DNA of 62,466 nucleotides from Glomus cerebriforme (GCA_003550305.1 QKYT01000054.1:107453-169918), one strand, 5' to 3'. Shown: positions 50,604 to 62,060, numbered from the stretch's first letter. The notes: a model not told the origin generated them from the sequence alone. Numbers and translations: made by a program.

Positions 50604-51111
50604 CAGATGGTAACCAAAATTATTCGGCCACATGATTATCTCATCATCCAGTGATCCAAATTTGGCAAATAATGGCTCGTTAGATGCGTCTCATCAAGAC
50701 GAGTCGAATGGTAGTTAGCTCATGTCTCTAGCATCGATGGATCATGAGATAATTGCCAGAACATCCAATTTTTCTTAAATTAAAAATTTTGGCTAGAAAA
50801 CGTTTATGACATTATCTCGCCATCCAGTGATTCAAATTTGACGAATAAAGGCTCATTGGATCCATCTCACTTAGACGAATCAAATGATGGCTAGATCATA
50901 TCTTCAGGATCAATAGATGCGAAGATATAGTTAAAAAACATATTTTGGACATTTTAACTATTATCTCGTAATCTTTCAATGCTAGAGACATGAGGTGACC
51001 GCCATTCGATTCATATTAATGAGACGAATCAAATGAGACTTTATTTGTAAAATTTGAATCACTAGATGGTGAGATAATCACAAGTGTCCGGATAATTTTG
51101 GTTACCATCTG
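50604..51111. mobile_element. MITE family B (508-bp inverted repeat, TA flanks)
   Basis: Ends are CAGATGGTAACCAAAATTAT and its near-complement (TAATTTTGGTTACCATCTG), each directly flanked by TA (50602-50603 and 51112-51113), as expected for a Tc1/mariner-type target. Inside are three related blocks of about 180 bases. Each pairs a TATCTCNNNATCCAGTGAT-like core with an AGACGAATCAAATG-like motif, partly inverted. No coding capacity. Confidence 0.88.
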
Positions 51112-51539
51112 TATAACTCGTGTATTGATTTTTAACTAACTCTGGTAAAAATCAATTTGGCGTCATCATACACGTCTGTATGGCAATAGGGGCTAGTAAA
51201 ACTAATAACTTGAAAATTATGATATTATCTATCTTTGGTATTTTTTATTGCAGAGGATTCATTACATATATTACATATTCATAAAACACAAGTTGATAAA
51301 TTTTTCATATATGAGAACATGCTTATTTGCTAAATGTATGTTGCTAATATAAATAATAAAATATCTAGCCTGCTAACCAATAACAAGAAAAAGACAAATA
51401 GAAGAAAGAAAATTCAGCTATTGTTCTAACCTTTTCATACCATATGCAAGAAGTCTTAATATTAAATGTAATATTATACAATTCTTAACCTTTCCTTTAC
51501 AGTAAATTAAAAATATTTATATTGTTATGGCGTACTTAA

Positions 51540-52187
51540 TCAACAATGATACCATATCTTTAAAGCCCTGAAAAGCTTCCTTAACAGTTCTTCGTATTTT
51601 TCCATCTCACCAGAAAACTTCATGCTTTCAAATTGGTTTCTTGCCTCTGCCAAATTCTTTGCCTTATCATGAAATTGAATGTTACTTTCATTTTTCATAT
51701 TATATAACTGCTCGAAATCGTTGACTGTCATTTGGACTTCGTCTAAAATAATTTTCAACTGCACAATATATTCATTTTGTTGGCTTCTGAAATTTACCTT
51801 TTCAGAAGCTGACTTTTCATCTAAAGCACCTATTAATTTTGCCCAATTACCTACATCATACCTTCCCTTTACTTGAGTAAAAAATTTTTTGATCCAATCT
51901 CTCAGGCAATAGATTTCTTTACTGTGTAATGAATCAATTACTTTCTTAGTAAGCTCATGAGTATCGTCTATGATTTGACTTTGATCTCTTATGATATTAG
52001 ATATTCGGCCGTAGTTAGTGTCTAAATCATTTAAATCTTGAACGTTTTCAGTATCACAGTTGACTTTTGTTATTTGTATAAGTCTTTTGTATTCATCGTC
52101 CTCAGTCTTTAAATGTTTATTAACGCTTGTGTTTCTTTCCTTTAAAATATTAAGTTTCTCACGATAGCTGTCAGCGGTAGTAGACAT
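51540..52187 (-). CDS. Coiled-coil protein of unknown function
   Basis: One intronless frame of 215 residues, rich in Lys, Glu, Asn and Leu with heptad-like spacing over most of its length (for example EYIVQLKIILDEVQMTVNDF and NLAEARNQFESMKF). No signal peptide, membrane segment or enzyme motif is visible. It resembles the long helical bundles of lineage-restricted fungal families, but I do not recognise it. There are no internal stops, and a short promoter-like region with a 22-bp palindrome and a 54-bp tandem duplication lies upstream, so it may be expressed. Could alternatively be a truncated member of a larger family whose other copies lie elsewhere. Confidence 0.55.
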   Translation of the reverse strand: MSTTADSYREKLNILKERNTSVNKHLKTEDDEYKRLIQITKVNCDTENVQDLNDLDTNYGRISNIIRDQSQIIDDTHELTKKVIDSLHSKEIYCLRDWIKKFFTQVKGRYDVGNWAKLIGALDEKSASEKVNFRSQQNEYIVQLKIILDEVQMTVNDFEQLYNMKNESNIQFHDKAKNLAEARNQFESMKFSGEMEKYEELLRKLFRALKIWYHC

Positions 52188-52267
52188 GGTTTATCAGATG
52201 TGAAATATATTTCAGATTTTGAAACTACAATATCCAGGTAGAGAAAATATTTATAAAAAAAGAAGTT

Positions 52268-52289
52268 TGAAAGTATATATATACTTTCA
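52268..52289. promoter_or_regulatory. Perfect 22-bp palindrome upstream of the coiled-coil gene
   Basis: TGAAAGTATAT and its complement meet head to head, about 80 bases 5' of the start at 52187. Such perfect dyads can bind dimeric factors, but the AT core also arises by chance in this background. Confidence 0.35.
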
Positions 52290-52310
52290 GTATACTAACT
52301 AACCTTTTCC

Positions 52311-52418
52311 ATCAATATTACTCATTAGATCATTAAATTATGTAATTTTTCAGTAGTATGAATTATCAATATTACTCATTAGATCATTAAATTATGTAAT
52401 TTTTCAGTAGTATAAATG
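52311..52418. repeat. 54-bp tandem duplication, two units
   Basis: Units 52311-52364 and 52365-52418 both start ATCAATATTACTCATTAGAT and differ only at two or three positions near the right end. It lies 120-230 bases upstream of the coiled-coil gene. Confidence 0.9.
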
Positions 52419-53359
52419 ACCGTATTTGACTAATATGGCTTTCAACACCAGAAAAAAAAGATTTTCACGTGTAATAACTTTTTCGTTTCTGAGCCTGACT
52501 CGTTTAAAAGGTCCTATCACAGTTTGAAAAAGTATTGATGAAAAATTATTAAAGTCTGGATGAGACACTTCACAATTAAGGTATGAATGAAATATATTTT
52601 TTTTGGCTGTGACTGTTGCATTTGCAAAGGAGTGGTTCATAGCTTGTAAAACTAATATCTATTTTTTTATTCAGAAATTTCAAGGACTTTATAAGGCAGA
52701 AAACATGAGTTTACTAAGGCCAATACTGTTAATTTATTTCTAGCTCTGTATACTTACTGAATATCAATTATTAGTAATATTTTTCATTATAAAAAAAAAC
52801 TTAAATAACTAAAAATTCAAAAAATATTTATAAAAAAATATAGTAAATATATTTATTCTAAAATAGTAAATAATAATATAATATTAGTATTTATTAAATA
52901 AGTTTTGGCAGTTATTCTAATTGTATATAAAAAATATATTATTTGATTATAATATAATCAATAATAAGCCTGTTCATGTCCAATCAATCAGGTTTTTTGG
53001 TTGGGTTTGATTTGCCTGATCTTTTTGTATAATACAAACTAAACTCAAACTTTTAATTTTACTTTTTTTTATAGTTATTAAGTTCAAAATTAAAATAATT
53101 GTAATGCAAGTATTATATCAAATCTTTGCATTTCTAATTGCATGTGTTCTTTCTTTTTATTCTTTTTATGTATTTTTCTATTTCTTTATTTTTTTACATT
53201 TGACATAACAAATAAGCAAAAATAGTATGATCTCTATCAGCCAGTTATATAAAAATATTTTTTAATAAATAACATATAAAGTTCAAATTAAGAACTGATC
53301 TAAATTTGCTTAATTTAAATTTAATTTTTATTGGTTAAATTTAGGTAATACAAATAAGG
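52419..53359. other. AT-rich intergenic DNA
   Basis: A 78-codon open frame at 52404-52640 (minus) has no recognisable domain. Otherwise nothing seen. Confidence 0.4.
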
Positions 53360-54390
53360 TATTAAAACAAGTTAGTGATGCAAAAGAGTGGAGGAAGAAA
53401 AAAAAACAGATTCGCTAGAGCATTTTCTCACCTGTTGTGATGATACTATAGACATATTTATACTTCTCAAATGTTTCTTCAGCCTTATGTTTTTTCTTGA
53501 GCGTATCTAAGTTCATCTATATTTACAGATAACAACTGGTTAGTATATTCTGATAAAAGGATAGTTGAATGGAGGCTAGACATAAAAAAAGCTATTACTT
53601 ACTTCATACAAACTTTGACATTGCATTAAATTTTGTGACACATCTTTTCCCAGCTGGTTTTGCTTTCCTTTGGTTATGCATATTATTTCTTCGAGCAAAT
53701 CATCCAGTTTTTTTTGATCGCATAATTAATACGGCCAGTACTTTCTTCACCAGAGATATTCATCTGAGGCAAAATTACCAATCCTTCGAGGAGTCTGATA
53801 GTGATATAAAGGATTGTTGAAATGTACTCACAACACATAGTCTCATTACTACCTATAACTGGCCCCATATTTTCTATTCTACAAAGAATATTATTAATGC
53901 AAAGCTTAAACTCCTTAAAATTTTCATCAATTGGATGAGAGTCTATAAATGTAAAATATGTGAGTTGGTATTTGTAACAAAAAAGTTGGTATAATTTACC
54001 TGGTGTGAACTGAAGGATGCTTATTATACTACTACTTTTAATACTGTATTTTTCTAATACCTCCTCCAAACTGCGGTATAAGGAAAACGCATGCTTCTTT
54101 TTCTCCTTGCATTCCTTAGTGAACTTTGCGAGGATCATAGCAGGTCAACCTTTTATTCCATAATTTTAAAAATCTTGCTTGATCATATCAAGGAAATTTG
54201 AGCCCTTAATTCTTTCCTTTTCGATTATATCATAATCTTCTGGTTCAAGTTCTAAGTCCTTCTCCTTGTGCAAGAAATCTAGAAGCTCCTTCATTTTATA
54301 TTTTTTAATGTCATCCGTCAGCATGACCATCTTATTTCCAGTAGTAGTGGAAGTAGAGATAGAAGTTGGTATATTTACAATATCTGACAT
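53360..54390 (-). pseudogene. SAM-like domain family protein, decayed
   Basis: Read leftward from the ATG at 54390. MSDIVNIPTSISTSTTTGNK is followed by a SAM-like helical domain (KYKMKELLDFLHKEKDLELE, then YDIIEKERIKGSNFLDMIKQ). Two in-frame stops come near 54166 and 54147. The protein then continues with LAKFTKECKEKKKHAFSLYR and VLEKYSIKSSSIISILQFTP, SNETMCCEYISTILYITIRL, and ISGEESTGRINYAIKK. An extra base in an A run near 53719 shifts the frame, and the sequence continues as ICITKGKQNQLGKDVSQNLM and, after an intron-like gap, KKKHKAEETFEKYKYVYSII near 53480. This order of a SAM-like N-terminus and a C-terminal GEE.TGR.DYAI..L segment belongs to a large family of glomeromycete proteins of unknown function, some annotated near Crinklers. 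Clearly a dead copy. Confidence 0.75.
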
Positions 54391-54769
54391 AGCGTTACAT
54401 TTTTATATATATAATATTTGGCTCGGACAAAAAAAATAGTGTTACGTTCTGAAGTGAGATAAAAATTTATTTCTGTTCAGAAAAGAAAATACTGGTCGTT
54501 AATATAGGTTTTTATATCGCATAAGCATTGTATTATTACACGTGACCCATTTTCTCATGTATTAGTAAAAATAATACTTTATTATAAAAAAATGTTGCCA
54601 GAAACTGGCTTACAATATATAAAAATTGCAAATAGATCGCTTTACATGATGTAAATAAAAAATACTATTTTTTAATGAAAGCATCACCTAAATTTATTTT
54701 TGCTTCTTGAACACCTGTTACCAAAGTTAATGACAGTTAGATTTTAGCTATAATATTAAGCAAAATGCC

Positions 54770-55035
54770 TGGTTTAGCGAAATTAACTACTCACTCAGCC
54801 TTTTTATATAATCCTCAAGTTCTAATGCTTATCTTAATGTTATTACGTATTCTTTAAAATCCCATCTGGTTAGTTTGAGAAATAAACTACTGGTGATTTC
54901 TTTCTTCTCAAGCTTTGTAAAAAAGTCATTATTAAGTTCTAAGCCTTCTGATTTGAAATCCTCTCACAAATACTTGATAAGTTTTTCTGTTTCATATTTT
55001 TTAATCCTGTTAGCTTGAGTAAAGATAGAAAACAT
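54770..55035 (-). pseudogene. SAM-like domain fragment, second copy
   Basis: From about 55033 leftward: MFSIFTQANRIKKYETEKLI, a stop, then LELNNDFFTKLEKKEITSSL and FLKLTRWDFKEY. The pattern (KLI.YL, ..L.L..D.F..L.K..I....FL.L....F..Y) matches the SAM-like head of the neighbouring pseudogene at 54390. Two stops and no following domain. A partial tandem relic. Confidence 0.55.
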
Positions 55036-56469
55036 CTTAATTCCTATTTACAAAGCCCATAGTGTGAAAAACCCACTCCCATATATACATAACTTCTGAT
55101 ATATATACATCTTAAAAATTTTGCAAAAAGTTGGCTGAACTTTCACATACCATTACATGCTTTATATCTTGCTGAAAAAAGATAAGGAGATGTGAAACAT
55201 AATTAGTATTATCGTATAATGCCAAGAGTTCTATGGCCAAAGGCGCTAAAGCAAAAGTACATGCAAAACGAAATCTTCATACCTTTTTACATAGAGAGAT
55301 CCTAAAGGAATCAGATTTACCTGTGAAATGCAAAGATAGTTAGTTCTTATAGATCTTAGAATTGCAAGTTCTCCAGCTTTTATAACATATGCTTTTGTTA
55401 GCATTATTTGCTTATATAATAGGCCCTATGTTATGACTAGATGCTCTTTCATGTTTTCTTACATTTGTTTTAGGAAAAAATAAAGGTATTGGTTAGCTTA
55501 ATATTATAATATGTGAAAATTAATATTTTACACAAGACCTGATTGATAATTTGCAGATTTTTGTTACACAATCTGTGACTTAGCAAAAAAATCTTCCAAA
55601 CTGATGATCACAGCTTCAGATGCAAGATTGAATATATACTAATCAGTAGAGATAAACACAATTATGATAAGAAATACTAATAATAATTCTGATCAAGTTG
55701 ATGCTTAATTATATGATAAGTCATATAAAGAGCTTTTATATGAATTACTTTTATATAAGAAGAAAGATATAATAGTTATTTAGAAAAAACTTGGTATGGA
55801 CTCAAACCGAAGAAAAGAATCTATTAAGAATAGAAATCAAACAGCATTGAATCAAAGCAAAAAAGAAAAATACTTGAAAATTTATTTGGACTGTTATTTG
55901 ATTTGGTGAAGGGAATTAATAGATATACGGAGAGAACTCAATATGGCCGGTCATTCCATTCTTACTATATTATATGAAAATATATAAGATTTTAAGAAAG
56001 AAACATTTGGAAAAATATCACTTGGGATATTATATTATTTGCTTTTATATTTGGAAGAAGATATAAGCGTGATTCAGAATAATCTTGGTATTGTCAGTTA
56101 TTCTGATCAGAAAATAAGTGAATTAGAAGAAGCCAATAAAAATGCAAGAGCATATCTTTAAAACTTCTGATAATTCCTTACCTTTAGTGGGTTTCCTATT
56201 GATGAATTTCTATATTATCATGCCTAGACCATTTTCTGCCAAAGGTGCAGTCCAGAGGGAAATAAAAATGTTTTATTTTTCTGGAGAGAGACTACCATTA
56301 TTTCCAAAGGTCTCTACTCAATAATTGCATAAAGTTTTTGTAAAAAATTTAGCTAGCATCGATCAGTGCTCATACCTAGTATAAGTTAGCTAATCTATAT
56401 TTTTTATATATATATAGTATGGTTCAATAACCATTAACCAATAGCTTAATTGACTTGTTTATGTAGATA
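55036..56469. other. Degenerate coding-like DNA, family not identified
   Basis: On the plus strand several broken frames look once-coding (for example ENLFGLLFDLVKGINRYTER near 55875 and GILYYLLLYLEEDISVIQNN near 56025), with frequent stops. I could not assign a family. Confidence 0.35.
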
Positions 56470-57237
56470 GCATGTTTAATCCCAGTGTTGGTATTTTTTA
56501 CCTTGGACACTTAAAGTCTCACAAGCTATAGTTCACCTAATTGGTAGGAAAACTACATCCAACTTATCTTTTTCCAATACTGTCCGATTCTGGCCAATTT
56601 TTTCTAAATATCAGATGGTAGTATCCAGATTAAAATATTTTAATTTAAGATATAATTCAATTTCCTTGATGATTTTATAGGTAATTTTACATCTGCTAAT
56701 ATTAAGCTGTTAGATCTTTAAATAAGAATGAATAACATTTCAAATCGCTATTTCAGAAAATTATTTGTGACAAAAAATACTCAGATATTTTAAATTTATA
56801 GTATGAATTTGTGATTGCATATAGACTTTTATCAGTTATTAATCCATCATTATACTCCCTAAATTGAGATACTTCAGATTGGGGTATGATTCTACTATTT
56901 GATTTAATGTTTTATCACCAAATCCCGCACTATTATATAAATCTAAATAAACTATATTTGGAAATAGGCCTGCAATGCTTTTGAATTTTTATCTGAAAGT
57001 CGATAGTAATGTGAAATTTCTAGATAGGTTACATTCAAGCAATAAACTGGCTTTTGCTTCTCACGTATTATTTTTATAAAAATTTTTCATATGTTACTCT
57101 TTTTTAGCTCAATGCATTTCCATAAAATAGGAGCACTGCATCTATACCACAATTGGAAAATAAATAGAGTGGGATAGAAAAATTTATCTATCGCTAAAAA
57201 ATGTAAAATCTGTTCTAATAGTTTTGGTATAATAAAA
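56470..57237 (-). pseudogene. F-box / leucine-rich-repeat protein, decayed
   Basis: Leftward from about 57235: PKLLEQILHFLAIDKFFYPT, then LWYRCSAPILWKCIELKK, an F-box. Leucine-rich repeats follow: NIVYLDLYNSAGFGDKTL, QIVESYPNLKYLNLG, LLIKVYMQSQ in a shifted frame, LKYLSIFCHK, QLNISRCKITYKIIKEIE, and LKLKYFNLD. F-box/LRR proteins recruit targets to SCF ubiquitin ligases and are multiplied in glomeromycete genomes. This copy has several stops and frameshifts. The MITE at 57404 lies just upstream of its start. Confidence 0.75.
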
Positions 57238-57403
57238 ATTCATGAATTTACCATAAATAATATATGCTATATCTTTAAACAAAAAATAAAATTAGCTGAG
57301 TCTAGTTTGTTAGTAGATCACTGCTTCGCACTAATTAACTTTGAAGCAAGATCTTTCCTTCAGACTAGGTACTCTCAAATCCTTTGATGCTTAATTATAT
57401 TTA

Positions 57404-57717
57404 CCGTATATCACGGGCCATAGTACCCCCCCATGCATAGTACCCCTCTTGAAAAATTTAATAGAATTGTATAGTATCTGGGGGGATATTTTACAATTAT
57501 CTCGTGATCCAGTGATCAGATTTGAGCCATCTTTTTTTTGTTTGATAGCTCTCATTGAGCTCTTCATAATAAAAAAAAGATCGTTCAAATTGGACCGGTA
57601 TATCGTGAGATATTCGCAAAAACCGGAATTTTTAGGTTTTATTTAGTACCCGGGGGTACAGGGTCAAACCCCCGATTTTTGCAAGATACCCGGGGTACTG
57701 TGGCCCGCTATATACGG
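57404..57717. mobile_element. MITE family C (314 bp, TA flanks)
   Basis: Ends are CCGTATATCACGGGCCATAG and its near-complement (CTGTGGCCCGCTATATACGG), flanked by TA at 57402-57403 and 57718-57719. G/C tracts (CCCCCC, ACCCGGGGG) give it a composition unlike the flanks. The core ATTATCTCGTGATCCAGTGA at about 57495-57516 is shared with families A and B. No coding capacity. Confidence 0.85.
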
Positions 57718-57719
57718 TA

Positions 57720-58475
57720 CTATCTTATCAATATCAGAATTGGATGAACTAGATTCAGATGAACTAAATTCTGATGTACTTGATTCAGATGAACTAGTCT
57801 TGGATGATGAACTAAACTTGGATTAGCTTAATTCAGATGAACTAATCTCAAACAAAGTAGACTGTTTTTTTCTCATTAATTTGAAAAAATGATAAAGTTT
57901 AGTTGCTAACTTCACTTCACAGTCTTTTAGATAAGAGGGCAAATATTTTTGATTAAAAAATATGCAAAATACCTGATTCATCTCTTTAAACTACCATCTG
58001 CTTAACCTTTCTCAATCATGCCTTCCTTCATTACTTATGAGGAATAGCTTTTTTTCTCTTACCTGGTACCTATGAGACTTCTCAATTATCTCATCCAAAT
58101 CAGAATCTTTGAAGAATTCGAATGAATTGAAAGAACAGCATGAAACCTTACCTTTTTTACCAATCAGTGAGAGAACTATTTCATGTATTAAGTTGACCAC
58201 AGTTTTCCTATCTACACATTCATCCAAATTTTTCAATTTAATTTTTAAGGATCCCACATCTCTTTCCAATTTTTTTATCATCTTTTTTAAGCTATTATAC
58301 TCAAAATGATAATCATCCAATTTTTCTCGAACTCCAAAATCTGTTCAGAGAGTGCTTTATATACCCTTGCATTCTGCTTATCTAGTCCAAGTAACTTGGC
58401 TATTTTTTCTATACACCTGATAACTTTCTGCTTACTAAATACGTTAGATGAATGCTTTTGATCAGTTATCATTTT
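57720..58475 (-). pseudogene. Coiled-coil protein with Ser/Glu-rich tail, decayed
   Basis: Starting near 58472: MITDQKHSSNVFSKQKVIRC, KIAKLLGLDKQNARVYKALS, then a frameshift in the helix near 58325 and continuation as DYHFEYNSLKKMIKKLERDV, CVDRKTVVNLIHEIVLSLIG and FKDSDLDEIIEKSHRYQVRE, a stop near 58012, then a shifted KLATKLYHFFKLMRKK and a low-complexity SSSESSTSEFSSSESSSS tail whose DNA (GATGAACTAGATTCA-type units at 57730-57845) is a degenerate 15-base repeat. Unrecognised family; probably one of the repetitive glomeromycete groups. Confidence 0.5.
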
Positions 58476-59219
58476 TGCGATATTTTATATATGATATATC
58501 TTCTCTTGAATAAAAATTAACTGACAAGTAAATAAAAAATAAAATTAATAATTGATAGCTATCTCTCTATGTAATTAGTTTTCATCAAAGATGCAGAATG
58601 GTCTTGCTTGATCATAAGGTTATTCTTTTTTATGATAATTAACTATAGTATATCTATCAGATAGAGAAGTATGACTGTTAGGACTGTGCCTTAATGCTTG
58701 ATTGGCAATAGTATTGGCCTTTGATAAATTCTTTGCACTATGTATTACAACAGCAAATACTGCCTCTAATTTGCATAAAAAACTAAAAAGTAGTGACTTA
58801 TCAGATTTAAGAAGAAATTCATCTTTTTCAAGAATGAACTTAAATATGTAGATCTAAGCTTTTTTAGATCCTTTAACTGTCCAAAAATGATTGCTTTCTG
58901 AATCCATGTAAACAATTAGTTTTTTGCATATCCAGTTACAGCTCCATTAGATATACACAAGTTTTTAATTTCAGCGAGACAAATATAGAGTATGATCATT
59001 ATATCAGCTAGGGCTGCTTATTAGGTATATTAGTCATATTGTATAAATCTAGCTTTTCCTTAACTGATTCTAATGAGAAGTGGTCTGGAAAATTAACCCC
59101 TTCATTTTTACGTTACTCACTATGTTCCTTTTGGATTTTATTTAATGATCTGATTATTTCTGGAATCAAGATAGCAGAGATTATTTTTTCTGGAGTATTG
59201 AGGATTCACAATTTTCTTT
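58476..59219. other. Degenerate coding-like DNA on the minus strand
   Basis: Broken minus-strand frames (for example SLLFSFLCKLEAVFAVVIHS near 58760) suggest the same gene graveyard as the flanks. No family named. Confidence 0.3.
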
Positions 59220-59680
59220 GAAGCCTAGAAAACTATAATAGGGTGACGATAGGATCAGAAGCAGTTTCAGCTAAGATTTTAGATATTTCTTTTGCATCTC
59301 TTTCACTAAGATTATTCTGAACAATATACCGAGCCGTTTCTTTAATAGTTTCCTCAGAATAAGTATTATCAAATACTTGACAAATGCCTTTAGCACCACA
59401 TATATTCACTTTCCTGCTGGCTGGTTCTCCTTTTTTGAGAGGTTACTTGTCCTATATGTCACACAATTTTCTGGTTAGGAATTATTGCAAATACCTATTC
59501 TTTGCTATATTTATACCCTTTTCAAAGATGAACATGAGCCTGATGTCTTTTCTCTCTATTTGTCAGTGGATCACCATTTGTTAAAAGATTAAGTATTTCT
59601 GATACATGCTGGCTAAGTTTTTTGAGACTCACTTCTTTAGCATTAGTGAGATTGTGATCTTTAACAAACTTGGTTTAATA
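59220..59680 (-). pseudogene. Unidentified repetitive-family protein, decayed
   Basis: Leftward: KFVKDHNLTNAKEVSLKKLS, SEILNLLTNGDPLTNREKRH, a stop, GYKYSKE, a stop, FAIIPNQKIV, and in another frame ICGAKGICQVFDNTYSEETI then ARYIVQNNLSERDAKEISKI. Composition is clearly protein-coding in origin with at least four breaks. I do not recognise the family. Confidence 0.45.
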
Positions 59681-60182
59681 GTAGACATGACATAATATGT
59701 AGAATATATGTGATAGTTAGACTATTTGTGATATTTAGATTATATATTGTAGGAAAAAGTTCAATTCTCTCAGAGCTGTATTTCTTCAGAAAGAGTAAAT
59801 ATTATAAATGGTTCTAGAAAGTGAAAAATAATGATATAACTTATATTCTGGCTGGAGAGTTTTACATTAATTTGAAAATTGTGAATAGCTAGATAGAATA
59901 AGCGAAAAAGATACATAGTCATAAAACTGCCATTCTAAGGCTATGAAGTAATTATTTATATTGAATCACATTTTAGTAAAATGCTTGTATTAGAGCTAAT
60001 ATTTATTTCAGTTCTAAAGCATTAGTTTTAGTGAATGCATCATATAAAACACTTGGTCTATGCTTTGAAGGAGTTAAATTCAGATAATAGAGAAATTTTA
60101 TAAGTATATTATTTCTTCAAGCCTTCGTCTCTTATGCTCCCAGTATAATTTTAATAGTTAGCATAAAGTAAAATCATGCCAA

Positions 60183-60470
60183 TTAGCTTGGAACAAGATT
60201 TGTAATAGACTTATTTTTTTTATTAACCAGCGTTAGCAAACTTCTTTTTGATACAATACTCCAAATATGATAAGATATGAAAGAAAAGTATCTTCTTAAT
60301 ATTTGGAATTCATGTAAAGGTGGAATCAAAAGCCTTTCTTCTTTCCAATATATATAGCCTTCAAGTAGTAATTTACGATATACTGACCCATTTATAACTA
60401 TCATGTAATTAGATTTGGAATTATAGATTTTTTTGTGAATCATATCTGCTGATTGGTCTAATATATTCAT
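60183..60470 (-). other. Open frame of 95 codons, status unclear
   Basis: MNILDQSADMIHKKIYNSKS then SNYMIVINGSVYRKLLLEGY and a hydrophobic middle. It has no recognisable domain. It may be another slice of the decayed minus-strand proteins around it. Confidence 0.2.
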
Positions 60471-60580
60471 AGTGTTAGTGTGAAAAGATAATTTATTTCA
60501 TTATAATACTAATTAATTTAAATACATATTTTATTATGAAATTAAAAGTGACAGAGGATTTTATATCCTAAAATACTTCC

Positions 60581-60850
60581 ATGACTCCTTTTACTTGTCC
60601 ATATATCAAGAAGGATGGTACTGTTTGTGAAAATAAATGCTGGCTTCCTAAAGAGTGTTATAGGCACTGAAAATTGTATGAAAAGAATTTGATAAAAAGA
60701 CTGTCTTTTTAATGGTTATGAATTTTCTACTGATACTGATTTGGTATATTGTCACGACCACTCTACCAGTATTCATTTGTACAATTATCGAATAAGGTAA
60801 AAATATAAGGCTGAGGTTGAGGCTCTTCAACTTGTAAAGACTTCTGAATT
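60581..60850 (+). pseudogene. Zinc-knuckle fragment of a repetitive family
   Basis: MTPFTCPYIKKDGTVCENKC then WLPKECYRH followed by a stop gives a C-x9-C-x3-C-x6-C-x2-H arrangement. A later frame adds FSTDTDLVYCHDHSTSIHLY. Similar Cys/His heads occur in glomeromycete repeat proteins as I recall. Opposite orientation to its neighbours. Broken by stops. Confidence 0.4.
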
Positions 60851-61020
60851 GTCTGTCAAGAAGTAAAAATATTATTAAAGCTTAGAATCAGTATAAAAAA
60901 ATATAAAGGCTTCTCCAGAATTATTATATAAATTATCTTACTTATAAACTGGCTTCTTATTCACTCTTTATCAAAGCATACTATTCTTTTGGAGTATGCT
61001 TATATTTTTTTGCCATTCCT

Positions 61021-62060
61021 CATCATCGTAAATATATTTCTGGAATTTTTTCACATTCTTGAACTTTCAGAGATATATTTCTTCGCTTATTAACCTTTCT
61101 CTTCTAGTTATGTAAAATAAATCATTTGGGTCTATTTTATTTTCTCTAGCAAATTCAATGACTTCTGCATTTGCCATCATTCTGTCTCAATACTCCTGAG
61201 ATAAGTTGACATTTTTTTCTGTAATAGTTATAAACTTATTAGAGTCTTTACCATGATTAATTGCCTATTTTCTGAGACACTCTTCATGTTGTTATCTAGC
61301 ACTTTTTTCTACCATAGGTCTCAAAAGATTGTTACTTTTAGATTTGATTAGCTTATTGATTATAGATAAATTGGAAGAAGAATTGGGTTTAAGTTCTGCA
61401 ACTATGGGTTTAGGTTTGGGATTCCTCAAAAAGATGGAATTGATCATTTTAAATATTTTGGCTGTTTTAAATGACAAAGCAATTGGAGAATATGTATTTT
61501 CTGCTATATAATTGAAAAGAGCCTAGATCAATTCGTCCAATTTATCTGCTTTCTTATCTTTTTTAGTACTAGGTGAAGACATATTCTTTTCTGACTGAGG
61601 TGAATTATTTTGAGAGGAATAATTTCTGGTACATTGAATATGAGTATATCTGTGATCTCATTTTCAGATAAGTCAGCTTGAGATATATCAGAAAATTCTT
61701 TTATATCACCTAGGCCAGATTTACGAAGTTTAGCTACAATTTTAGGATGATTGAAAATATACTGCCATTCTCTTTTTCTACCACCTGTTTGCACTTGTTT
61801 GCTCTCAATACTAATATCTGAGAATTTCTTTTCAGCAATATTATTAGAAAATAGCTTTTTACCATTCTCTCTACACCATTCAAAATATTTCTGATATAAT
61901 AATATATGACTTGGACTGGCTACTTTATCCTCGCACTATAAGGAAATATAATTGATTATAAATTGAATAGGAGTAGGAAGCTGATCATGCATTATATCTG
62001 ATTTCATTTTAGTTGCAGAAATTTCTTGAGATTTAAAATCTGAGATTGCGACTAAGGAGA
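61021..62060 (-). pseudogene. Protein with primase-type winged-helix module, decayed
   Basis: From about 62035 leftward: SATKMKSDIMHDQLPTPIQF, a stop, then HILLYQKYFEWCRENGKKLF, SNNIAEKKFSDISIESKQVQ and TGGRKREWQYIFNHPKIVAK. The LYQ.Y..WC.ENG..LFS....KKFS.....K....GGR pattern resembles the DNA-binding winged helix that ends phage/plasmid and D5-type primase-helicases. After a frameshift come KPKPIVAELKPNSSSNLSII and, near 61270-61021, KDSNKFITITEKNVNLSQEY, RMMANAEVIEFARENKIDPN and FITITEKNVN-linked ISEEIYL. Several stops. The ATPase domain expected upstream is missing. The assignment is a structural resemblance only. Confidence 0.4.

Noticed and set aside
50604..51111. Spaced repeats that might look like a CRISPR array
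   Set aside because: Only three diverged blocks, partly inverted, inside a terminal-inverted-repeat element with TA flanks, in a eukaryotic genome.
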